Below, one piece after another: positions 34,590 through 44,935 of a stretch of DNA of 64,000 bases. The stretch is from Bathymodiolus brooksi (Eukaryota > Mollusca > Bivalvia > Mytilida > Modiolidae): NCBI GenBank assembly GCA_963680875.1, contig OY804583.1:32849331-32913330 (forward strand), written 5' to 3'. Positions within the stretch are counted from its first letter, which is position 1; every line of letters begins with the position of its first letter. The notes beneath the pieces are model-generated. The model saw only the letters and a program-made list of their open reading frames with translations. It was not told where the DNA came from and did no database searches. The position numbers and the translations under genes were made by a program.

Positions 34590-36350
34590 AGGGTAATAAC
34601 AAAATTACCGAACTCCGAACAATCTTACAAAGGGAAAGTCAAAACTCATAAGTATATAAACAGACAAAATCAGTCAACAACCGACAAATTGTGAAAACCG
34701 TAATGACCCTGACTTGGTACAGGACTTTCTAAAGAAATGGTGGGTTGAATCAGATTGTAAAGCGCCAAACCTCCCCCTTTCATTACGGCTCAAAGTTACC
34801 GGCTGTCACTATGACAGTATTTATAACAATACTTGAACAAAACAGGTAAAACAGTTGTAAAAGTAGCACCAAACTCAGTGAAGAAAATGTCAAAACACTT
34901 TTACGTCACACACTGATAAACAAATATTTTTGACATTTTTGTTGACACCTTATCTTTATACATTTTCTCTATCTGAAAATCCATCGTTTATAATCTTTTC
35001 TGCAGAGACGGAATATATTTCGACAAGATCTTGGTATCGGAATATAAACGTTTTAAGGGATCGAATAAGGCGAATCTTTTCATAGCCCTGATCCAGTAGT
35101 CGGTTTCTCAGATGAAGATGACGTTTCAGGAAATCAGAATAATTGCTACTGGCCCTTGCATACCTAATCAATTGCGAGATGTAAACACCATATGCAGGAG
35201 AAGCTGGTATATTGCTGCACATATTTGGAGAATTTATGATTTTAAAATTGAAGTCGTCCCGTTTATCATAAATGTTAGTACTGATTTGACCACTGTCGTC
35301 AAATTCGAGGTATAAGTCCAAAAATGATGCGGACGAAGCGGTATATGTGGTCTCTTTAACTTCCAGCTCTGGAGGATATATCAATGGAAGAAATTCTGCA
35401 AATCTAGAATTATTGATAGATAAAACGTCATCAATATACCTGTATGTGAAATTAAAGGCTGTAGCCTCATGAATCTTCTTTTATTTTACAAGCTTTTGAA
35501 GAAACTCCGACTCATATGAGTATAAAAATAAATCAGCTAGAAGAGGAACACAATTCGTACCCATTGGTATGCCGACGACCTGCTGAAACAGTATCCCTCC
35601 AAAGGAGACAAATATGTTATCGATGAGGAACTCCAGCATACTGATCACTTGTTCCTCAGAGTAGCATGTTTTACCTTTTTGAATTTTGTTTGAAAAATAT
35701 GTGGAATTGTAGCCTAACACAACAAATTTTGAGCCATAGTTTCTATGACTGAAACCTTTGTGAATTGTTTCTTTTAAGCGGGTTTTTAATTTGTCATGCG
35801 GTGGGGTGGTATATAGAGTTGAAAATTCAAAAGTTTTGATGGGGGATACCTGAGAGAAATATTTTGATTTAAGGTTATCCAAAAGATCTTTAGAGTTTTT
35901 CAAAATCCAAATGTGATTTATGCCACAACGCGAGTAAAAAGTTTCACAATATTTCTGTTGTCCCTCTTTTACTGCAGACATAATCTTTGGCAGGTGAATA
36001 GACAATTATTTCGTCGAACAAGTTGATGATCCCGCTATGTACCTTTCTTTGTATGGTGTCTTATGGAGTTTAGGTATCCAATATAAATAGGGTAAATCCT
36101 CAGACTCTTTACCAGAGGGAATGTTTAAAGAGGTCATGAATGATCTGTGGTTAGCTAGGATTTCATCTTTGTCGAACGAAGTAAGTTTGTATGTGGTATT
36201 ACAAGAGGTGTTGTTATTTATGCATAATTCCTTGATTAGGCATTCGAAGTAATATGATTTACATACATTCACGATATTGTTGGAAGCCTTGTCCACAGGA
36301 ACGATAACATATTTGTCATGAAGAGAGGAAAGACACTTAGCACCTAAAAA
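34590..36350 (-). pseudogene. Penelope-like reverse transcriptase element, nearly open frame
   Basis: One minus-strand frame runs from about 36350 to the stop at 34956, about 465 codons, with in-frame stops only at 36008-36006 and 35483-35481. Motifs in order are LPYLYWIPKLHKTPYKERYI, FEFSTLYTTPPHDKL (motif A, with Glu where Asp is usual), GIPMGTNCVPLLADLF (motif B), RYIDDVLSIN (motif C, catalytic Asp pair), IYDKRDDFNF and AYGVYISQLIRYARA. An acceptor-like ATTTTTAG precedes the open part at about 36343. The region 34590-34955 matches a widespread bivalve repeat type and is probably element 3' sequence. No GIY-YIG endonuclease is visible. Class is Penelope-like by motif style. Confidence 0.8.
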
Positions 36351-36559
36351 TAAATGAATTAATGCATTATCTCTAATAAAACAATAAGATATAACAATGC
36401 TTAATGGATCCGTTAATCTTCATCATCAGCTTGTGGATTAACCCATACATTAGAACCTCATATCATGACTATCAGTAACACGCCGTGTATGTTATAAGAC
36501 ACCCTAAAGTGTTGCTCCTCAAAAGTAACCCAGTAGACACCCATTTTTTCTTGTTGTTT

Positions 36560-38300
36560 TTTTGGGGGGAGTCTATGTTGCTAATCTTTTTAGTTTTCTG
36601 TGTTGTGCGTTGTTTTTATTTCTTTGTGGGGTGGGTAGGGGTCTATATTGATCATTTTGTTAGTTTTCTGTGTTGTGTGTTGTTTTTTGGTTTCTTTAAG
36701 GGGGGGTCTATGTTGCTCATCTTGCTAGTTTTTTGTGTTGTTGTTTTTTTGGGGGGAGTCTATGTTGTTGATCTTGTTAGTTTTCTGTGTTGTGTGTTGT
36801 TTTTTTGTTATTTTTGTTGTTCGGGGGTCTAGGTTGCTCATCTTGTTAGTTTTCTGTGTTGTGTTTTGTTTTCTTGTTTTTGGGGGGGAGGGAAGTCTAT
36901 GTTGCTCATCTTGGTAGTTTTCTGTGTTGTGTTTTTTTGTTTGTTTTTTTTGGGGGAATCTATGTTGCTCATCTTGGTAGTTTTCTGTGTTGTGTTTATA
37001 TTTTTTTGGGGGGGAGAGTCTATGTTGCTCATCCTGTTAGTTTTCTCTGTTGTGTTTTTTTGTTTTTTTGGGGGGTCTATGTTGCTCATCTGGTTAGTTT
37101 TCTGTGTTGTGTGTTGTTTTTTTGTTGTTTTTTGGGGGGAGTCTATGTTGCTCATCTTGGTAGTTTCCTGTGTTGTGTTTTTTTCTTGTTTTATTGGGGG
37201 AGGGAAGTCTATGTTGCTCATCTTGGTAGTTTTCTGTGTTGTGTGTTGTTTTTTTGTTGTTTTTTGGGGGAGTCTATGTTGCTCATCTGGTTAGTTTTCT
37301 GTTTTGTGTGTTGTTTTTTTGTTTAGTTTTGTTTGGGGGGAGGGGTTTGTGTTGCTCGTCTTCTTAGTATTCTGTGTTGTGCTTTTTTGTTTTTTTGGGG
37401 GGTGGGGGGAGTCTATGTTGCTCATCTTTTTAGTTTTCTGTGAGATGGTTTTTTGATTTTGTTTGGGAGGGATCTATGTTGCTCAACTTGTTAGTTTTCT
37501 GTGTTGTGTTTTTTTTGTGTTTTTTAGGGGGAGTCTATGTTGCTCATCTTGTTAGTTAACTGTGTTGGGTTTTTTTGGTGGGGGTGTCTATGTTGCTCAT
37601 CTTGTTGGTTATTTGTGTTGGTTTTTTTTAAGTGGGTATCTATGTTGCTCATCTTGTTAATTAACTGCGCTGTGTGTGTTTTTTTTGGGGTGTCTCTGTT
37701 GCTCATCTTGTCAGTTTTCTGTGTTGTGTTTTTTTGGTTTGTTTTGGGATGGGAGGGGTGGGGGGTCTATGTTGCTCATCTTGTTAGTTTTCTGTGTTGT
37801 GTTATTATGTTTATTTATCGGGGGAGTCTATGTAGCTCATCCTGTTAGTTTTCAGTGTTGTGGTTTTTTTGGGGAGGGGTGGGGAGTCTATGTTGCTCAT
37901 CTTGTTGGTTTTTTGTGTTGTCTTTTTGGGGGGTCTATGTTGCTCATCTTGTTAGTTTTCTGTGTTTTTTTGGGGGTCTATGTTGTCCATCTTGTTAGTT
38001 TTCTGTGTTGTGTGCTGTTTTTTTTTTTGGGGTCTATGTTGCTCATCTTGTTAGTTTTCTGTGTTGTGTGCTGTTGTTTTTTTTAGGGGGGTCTATGTTG
38101 CTCATCTTGTTAGTTTTCTGTGTTGTGTTATTATGTTTTTTTATTGGGGGTTGTCTATGTTGCTCATCCTGTTAATTTTCTATGTTGTGTTTTTTTGGGG
38201 GTCTATGTTGCTCATCCTGTTAGTTTTCTGTGCTGTGTGCTGTTTTTTTTTGGGGGGGGGGGTGTCTATGTTGCTTTTCTTGTTAGTTTTCTGTGTTGTG
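36560..38300. repeat. G/T-rich minisatellite, about 29 units of about 60 bp
   Basis: Each unit has TCTATGTTGCTCATCTTGTT followed by AGTTTTCTGTGTTGTG and then runs of T and of four or more G of variable length. Unit length varies because the homopolymer runs vary. Open frames of 60-156 codons on both strands are repeats of the unit (minus strand MSNIDSP modules, plus strand SMLLILLVFCVV modules) and switch frame with the runs. Confidence 0.92.
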
Positions 38301-38527
38301 TTTTTGTTTATAAATGATCTGTTTTCATTGCTAAGAGAAATGTTCCGAAAGTAAGCGTTTATATCGCGTGATGCACAACAATTGAAACATTTTTCTTTAT
38401 AGGAATTATAAACATCTTTAATAAAAAGGTGTAAATGGTTTTTGACGTATTGTTTTTAAGATTGATATATTAACATTTTCTTTCAATGAATTTATTTAGA
38501 TTTCAAGATTTTATCAACACAATTTTG
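38301..38527. other. Noncoding spacer
   Basis: No gene or repeat is recognised. Confidence 0.4.
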
Positions 38528-38652
38528 GGCTGTCGTGGTCGTGATCGCATGGTAGTACGATACACAACTACCTATGCAATAGTGCCTATCACCAGTAAAT
38601 TTGTACGTTTTACTCCCGCTTATGGCAAGATGTACTCGATACAACATTATAT
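38528..38652 (+). repeat. tRNA-derived SINE fragment
   Basis: Similar to 21846-21960: the head with GTGGTCGTGATCGCATGGTAG, the ACAACTACCT word and GATGTACTCGATACAACATTA. A second tRNA-like head on the minus strand (GGTGGTGTAACGGTTCGCG) lies at about 38668-38712. Together they give the 112-codon frame seen here, which I do not call a gene. Confidence 0.55.
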
Positions 38653-38774
38653 ATTTAAATTATTAAAGAGTCGAATCCACGAGCACGCGAACCGTTACAC
38701 CACCGATGCGATAATATATATATTTTTTGGTATAAATAATACTAATATACATATATCTATATACAGCATCTATT

Positions 38775-39300
38775 CGATTGAGTTTGAAATATGGGATACC
38801 ACAGATAAGTACCTTGACGTATAACTCAAAATTGACAGTGATGGCAGGTTAAGAACGAAACTTGTGAACATTCAATTTATCTGTAGCAGCAGTTAGCGGC
38901 ACCTGCATATGAATTATATATGTCTGAGGCAATCCCATATTTCAGAGCCTGCGTTTCCTATCAGAATTTCCTTGATAGAAGGTTGCTGCTAACACGGAAG
39001 CTACTGCAGCAAGTGTTTCTATTAGTTAAGTGGAAGTCATCACTTTGAAAGTTTTACGGTCACCGTGACCTAGTTAACCGCTGTGGAATATCAGTGTCAC
39101 AATTGACCACGGAAATATTCCGTTGTCGCAGGCAATTGTTATCCCATGGTGTGTAACTAGAGTAACACGACGAGTGTCGCTAGTGGAGTAGGAACTCCCT
39201 TCCCTTCCGGAGCACAAGAGTTCAACCCTGATCTTAGTTCACTGCTGAATTCAGTGGGGTTCTTTTTGCTCGATCTTTAAATTTTTGTGAAGTCTTCTTA
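38775..39300 (+). pseudogene. Penelope-like RT C-terminus and tail relic
   Basis: Codons near 38950-39040 encode fragments resembling NFLDRRLLLTRKLL of the same RT family. From 39155 the tail GTAACTAGAGTAACACGACG follows, ending near 39300 with part of the tail deleted. Multiple stops are present. Confidence 0.65.
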
Positions 39301-40115
39301 ACAAAGAAAAAATATTTCTCACTAATGAGACAGCACAGTTCATATTTTTGCCGTGTGAGATATCCTTGTCTCAACCCGTTGGTGAGAAAAGAATTTCACG
39401 CTACTTTTCCCGTAAGCATGTTACGCTTCGCAAAATAGCTCTTCACCACGATTCTGTCTTTATTCTCTTCAATAAAACCACGATTCTACCACATAAGTAT
39501 TTGTTTTATCAATCTATGTATACTATTCTGCTTTCTAGCGAGTTAACGATATTGCACCTTTCACTGCGTTTGACTTTTTCTCACCCCTTTCTACCGTATC
39601 AATTTTTTGTTTCTGTGAGCAAAAATTAGAGTGCTCTCCCTTGTTAGTAACTAACGTAAAGAAAGAAATTACCTCCCTTTGACCAAAGTCAAATAATTTG
39701 TATAGGTATGTATCGCTGTTGTAGTAGCATATATAATATATTTATTAAATACATTGTATTTTATTATGAAATACAATTAAAATACTGCCAATACACGGAT
39801 GTATATCGATAAATCATAAATTAACTTCACCAACGGAAAACAATTTTGCGGGAAAACGATCGATGGAATGTAAACAAAATAAAGATGTTTAGTGATAAAT
39901 AAAATCAAACACCGGAAAACGTACAAGATAGGGAAATTAGTGAGAAAAAGAAGCAAACACCGGTAAGAGGGCAAGACGGAAAAATCTCAGACACCTGCGA
40001 AAGATTTCTATTGGTCTCCAACTCGGCGGAGACTCGTTGGAGACCAGAAATCTTTACCTTTGGTGTCTGAGATTTTCCCGTCTTTCCCTCTTACTGGTGT
40101 TTGATTCTTTATATC
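39301..40115. mobile_element. Foldback-type insertion with long hairpin (copy C)
   Basis: About 815 bases sit between the Penelope-like tail and sequence that directly follows that tail in copies A and B, so those copies act as empty sites. Inside are modules with GTGAGAAAAAG in opposite orientations (near 39570 and 39940), an inverted copy of the 2440-2505 core at 39629-39690, and the hairpin at 39950-40108. No protein is encoded, so it would be non-autonomous. Confidence 0.65.
39950..40108. repeat. Long inverted repeat (hairpin), copy C
   Basis: The arms begin AAGCAAACACCGGTAAGAGG and meet around TTGGTCTCCAACTCGG and GTTGGAGACCAG. They are about 70 bases each and nearly fully complementary. 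The layout is the same as at 2765-2912 but the inner arm sequence differs. Confidence 0.85.
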
Positions 40116-40815
40116 TCATTACAAGCTGTTTCTATTTCATCATTCACTCGGCAGTCCCTGTTTCGGCACTGACATGGTTTATTAGATTTATTTGTTATTG
40201 AAATTTACAGTCCTTAAGTATTGTTAATTATTATATAAACTAAGGTTCTCCTCCTTCAGACAGAGGTAACCGTATCAGATTTTAGCTATACTGTTTAGGT
40301 CCTTTGGTTTCCATGCACCCAGAACTTTACATTATTCGTGTTTCCAATCGTTTGATAATGAACGTACCTGATGAAGGTTATTCTAGATATGAATCGTGCG
40401 CACTAAATTAGATATCTACGTTTTTATCAATATATAAAAATAACCTAAGAATGCTTGTTCTGTTTCGTCAGTCAGGCTTACAATACAACTACAAAACAAT
40501 GTTATATTTCTGGATCTCTACACCTAATCATCCAAATGAATAACACAAAAAATATATTACAAATAATTTATTAGTAAGCAGTGGCATAAACGTGGTTAAC
40601 ATTTCACATGTCATAACAGTTTATAACATACAAATCTCTCCTGGACTAATAAGAAACTTTGATTTATAACTCTAATTCCTATAAAACATGGTCGTCTATA
40701 AAATGTCATGGACGACTGATTGTGTATGGTCCAGTTATTAAAGAACTACACTAAAACAGTTCACTACAATTGTGATTATCTATCATTTAAACACAAGGGG
40801 TAACTGCATGGGGCT
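40116..40815. repeat. Third copy of the minisatellite element's left flank
   Basis: Matches 59715-60395 in copy B (GCAGTCCCTGTTTCGGCACT onward, including GGTCCTTTGGTTTCCATGCA) and the start of it matches 8130-8215 in copy A. It contains no gene. Confidence 0.8.
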
Positions 40816-42680
40816 TTACATGTTCATAAAACATGGACAGATGTTACTTAACATATGTATAAAGCATGGACAACTGTTGTTTAACATATGTATAAATCAT
40901 GGACAACTGTTGTTTAGCATATGTATATAGCATGGACAACTGTTGTTTAACATATGCATAAAGCATGGACAACTGTTACTGAACATATGCATACATTATG
41001 GACAACTGTTGTTTAACATATACATAAAGCATGGACAACTGTTGTTTAATGTATGCATAAAGCATGGAAGACTGTTATTCAACATATGCACAAATCATGG
41101 ATAACTGTTGTTTAACATATGCATGATGTATGGACAACTGTTGTTTAGCATATGCATAAATCATGGACAACTGTTATTTAACATATGCATAAAGCATGTA
41201 CAACTGTTGTTTAAGATATGCATAAAGCATGGAAAACTGTTATTCAACATATGCATAAAGCATGGACAACTGTTGTTTAACATATGTATAAAGCATGGAC
41301 AACCGTTAGTTAACTTATGCATAAAGCATGGACAACTGTTGTTTAACATATGCATAAATCATTAACAACTATTGCTTAGCATATGCATAAAGCATGAACA
41401 ACTGTTATTTAGCATATACATAAAGCATGGAAAACTGTTGTTTAACATATGCATAAATCCTGGACAAAGGTTGCTTAGCATATGCATACAGCATGAACAA
41501 CTGTTATTCAACATACACACAAATCATGGATAACTGTTGTTTAACATATGCATAATGCATGGATAACTGTTGTTTAGCATATGCATAAAGCATGGACAAC
41601 TGTTATTTAACATATGCAATAAACATGTACAACTGTTGTTTAACATATGCATAAATCAAGGACAACTGTTATTTAGCTTATGCACAAATCATGGACAACT
41701 GTTAGTTAACATATGCATAAAGCATGAACAACTGTTGTTTAACATAGGTATAAAGCATGGACAACGGTTAGTTAACTTATGCATAAAGCATGGACAATTG
41801 TTATTTAACTTATGCATAAAGCATGGAAAACTCGTGCTTAGCATATGCATAGAGCATGGACAACTGTTATTTAACATAGCATAAAGGATGGACAACTGTT
41901 GTTTAACATATGCATACATCATGGACAAAGGTTGTTTAGCACATGCATAAAGCATGGACAACTGTTATGTAACTTATGCATAAAGCATGGCCAACTGTTT
42001 TTTGACTTATGCATAAAATATTGCCAACTGTTATTTAACATATGCAGAAGGCATGGACAACTGTTGTTTAAGATATGTATAAAGCATGGACAACTGTTAG
42101 TTAATTAATGCATAAAGCATGGACAACTGATTTTTTTAACTTATTCATAAAGAATGGCCAACTGTTGTTTGACTTATGCATAACACACTGCCAACTGTTA
42201 TTTAACATATGCATAAGGCATGGACAACTGTTGTTTGACTTATGCACAAAACATGGACAGCTGCTATTTAACTTATGCATAAAGCATGGACAACTGTTAT
42301 TTAACTTATGCATAAAACATGGACCACTGTTATTTAACATATGCGTAAAACATGGAAAATTGTTGGTTGACTTACGCATAAAGCATGGACAACTGTTGTT
42401 TGATATATGCATAGAGCATGGACAATTGTTGTTTGACATATGCATAAAGCATGGACAACTGTTTTCTAACATATGCATAAGGCATGGACAAATGTTTTCT
42501 TGATCTTTACATAACACATGAATAACTGATGATAACCTATACATAAAGCATGAACAACTGGTGTTTAACCTATACATAAAGCATTGACAACTGGTGTTTA
42601 ACCTATACATAAAACATTGACAACTGGTGTTTAACCTATATATAAAACATGGACACCTGGGGTTTAACCTATGCATATTA
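40816..42680. repeat. 33-bp minisatellite, block C
   Basis: About 56 units of the CATGGACAACTGTT / CATATGCATAAAG repeat run uninterrupted, without the split by the 29-bp inverted repeat seen in A and B and without the 462-base higher-order pattern. The right flank GCATATTATTATCTAG is shared with block A2 and abuts the truncated TRIM-like pseudogene 2. Confidence 0.95.
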
Positions 42681-42713
42681 TTATCTAGTTTCAAAGATAG
42701 AAATAAAATAGTT

Positions 42714-44397
42714 TGTCAGTTATCGTGCTGAAATCAGAAAGTGGAATAATCCTTATATATTTACCATCATATGTCAACTGATGAATGTTTTCTGACCCAT
42801 GTCCTACGATGTAGATATTTCCGTCACAATCAGAATCATGGCTGCGCGGCCAATCCAACCGGTCACTTTTGTATGTAAAATTATTTCCTTTGGTAGAAAC
42901 ACACTTTACTGAAGACGCACTGTCGTTATAGACAATATCTCCTGTATTTGAAGATAAAGCGAATATAGTGTAGTCATATCCTGTTTTAAGTTCTCTGATT
43001 GTTTTGCCTGTTGCAGGACCGATCCATGATATAGTGGCATCATGAACAGCAATGTACTCATCTTCTACGTAAGAAATCCCCCACGCACTGACGTCCATGG
43101 TGAATATCCTACTTAATGTCAGCAGCTTTGGATCTACTAAATAAACTTTCGTCGGCAATGTAGCTACTGCTACTGTTAGATCATTTACTTTTGTAATATC
43201 AGTTGGGTGGTGGTCAATTTTCAGTTCTTCCTTTTGATCGCCTTGATCGTCATACAGGATAATTCTGTTATTGACGTAATCTGTAACTATGACGTCATCA
43301 TTGAAGAATATTCCACTTAGAAATCGAATTCCACCAGATTGAACTGTACCGAGGTCAATCGTAAATAACACTTTGATATTTCCCGTTTGGAAATTCACCT
43401 TTGTCTTCTTCTCCTGATCAATACGAGAAGGTGGGATAGTTTCTGTTGTCTTAATATGGCCAATAGACGCCATGTTTTGTATCAAATCCTCTGGTGTAAA
43501 TGATACTTCTATATCTTTCATTTCACGTAACAACCAGACATTGTATTTCTGATCCTTTTGGCAAACAAGTCTCAAACAAGTCCCTCCAGTTATCAACAAT
43601 GCTTTTTAAACTGGATAATTCAGTGACTTCGGCCAAAACTGCGTTCGTTTCTTCTTCAAAACGACTAACGTTGTCTTTACGCGTTGTAAGGATTTCACTT
43701 AACTTCACGCTCGTGTCCTTCAATTTTGTCAAGAGTTATATTTCCTTACTGGATTCCTTTATCCCATATACTGCTTTGTCTATAGTGACCACGTTTTCAC
43801 ATTTCCGTTGGTGAACTGTAGCACACACGGTACAGCAAGGCTTAGAGTGATCATTACAGTATATTTCTATCGTTTTTTCTGGGTGTTCTGTGCAGAAAAC
43901 AACACCAGTAATACAGGAATCAATATTACTTTCCAGTATATCCTTTAGTGGTATTATTGAATGCTGTAATGTCACTTTTAACGATTTGTGATAATTTTCA
44001 TACGTTTTGCAGTAGGCTTCCTCACATACAATTCACCATGAAACTGCTTTATCTAATTTACCGTTCCGTTCCGTTCACACGAGTTACAGAGTTTCTCAGA
44101 TTTGATGATAGCGTTCCGATTCATCAATGAAAGAACAAAGTGATTTCCTGGTAATTGTTTGGACCATGTCTCTGGGTTTCCTCCCTTTTCCTCGAATGAT
44201 ACGAGTCGACGACATATCGGACATTTGAAACCTGTCGATTTATCTCCCTTTACACACGATGTGATATATGTATGAATGCACGTTTCACAGAACGTATGAA
44301 GACACGGTAGATATTTCGGCACTATAAACGTCTTTAGACAAATAGTACATGTCAGCAGATCATCAACAGTTTTATCAACACTTGTAGAAGTCGCCAT
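42714..44397 (-). pseudogene. TRIM-like RING/B-box/coiled-coil/propeller pseudogene 2, 3'-truncated
   Basis: This copy starts MATSTSVDKTVDDLLTC. Its RING is intact (CTIC, CLHTFCETC, CPIC). An extra CGGAA near 44072 shifts frame after EKLCNSCERNG, and TGA replaces the Cys of SWCIVCEE. B-box 2 is preserved (CTEHPEKTIEIYCNDHSKPC). A Glu codon became TAA at 43738-43736. An in-frame loss of about 37 codons shortens the coiled coil, and another deletion near 43530 shifts frame. The NHL-like part (NDDVIVTDYVNNRIILYDDQ) is open from 43599. Gene homology stops at 42714, where the flank of the 33-bp array begins, removing about the last 30 codons present in copy 1. Confidence 0.9.
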
Positions 44398-44401
44398 TTT
44401 T

Positions 44402-44510
44402 GTTTTATCTCAATACCTTCTTGATTGTGCATAAGTTGTTTATTTTAGCCATACGCTGCAGATAAATATTATCACGAACACATCTATGTCATAATTATAT
44501 TTGAAACGCC
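44402..44510. promoter_or_regulatory. 5' flank of TRIM-like pseudogene 2
   Basis: Similar to the flank of pseudogene 1 at 26630-26760. No core promoter motif is assigned. Confidence 0.35.
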
Positions 44511-44526
44511 ATTACATTTACTTCAC

Positions 44527-44650
44527 GGACAAGCAGATCATCAACCATTTTGACAACACTTGTAGAAGTGGCCATTTTTGTTTCAACTTTATACTTCCGT
44601 GTTACTTAGTGACGCATAAAAAGTAAACGAATACTGTCACGTACCCATAT
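44527..44650 (-). pseudogene. TRIM-like 5' fragment
   Basis: A short repeat of the start region of pseudogene 2 lies immediately upstream of it. GCAGATCATCAAC and ACACTTGTAGAAG precede a GCCATTTTTGTTT word, which is the ATG context on the minus strand. Only the first codons and some 5' flank are present, so it is a relic of a tandem duplication. Confidence 0.65.
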
Positions 44651-44935
44651 TGTTTTCTTAGAAAGATTGAATTTTATTGTTATACAGGTGTAGGTAAATA
44701 TTGGGTCAATTTCTTCAAATTAAATTATATTTGTTAATGCCCCCCCTCTAATCAAATGAAATAGAAGTCAAGACTGTGGGTAAGGGAGGTGGGTAAGGGG
44801 GAAGGAGGGTGGTAGATACATGTCAGTAAAAGAGGTCCACTTTAATATATGTCAAAATTACAAAGCGAATATGAAAATGATTGTTGATATAGACGTAGAA
44901 CAGGAGAGGAGGGAGGGAGTACGTAGAAACAATTT
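44651..44935. other. No gene seen
   Basis: Includes a G/A-rich run at about 44775-44815. Nothing else is recognisable. Confidence 0.4.

Noticed and set aside
36485..38354. Overlapping open frames up to 156 codons in both orientations
   Set aside because: They are the G/T-rich minisatellite. Frame changes with homopolymer lengths and both strands are open.
38486..38824. 112-codon plus-strand open frame
   Set aside because: It covers a SINE fragment and a second tRNA-like head, then runs into an RT relic. No single protein is represented.
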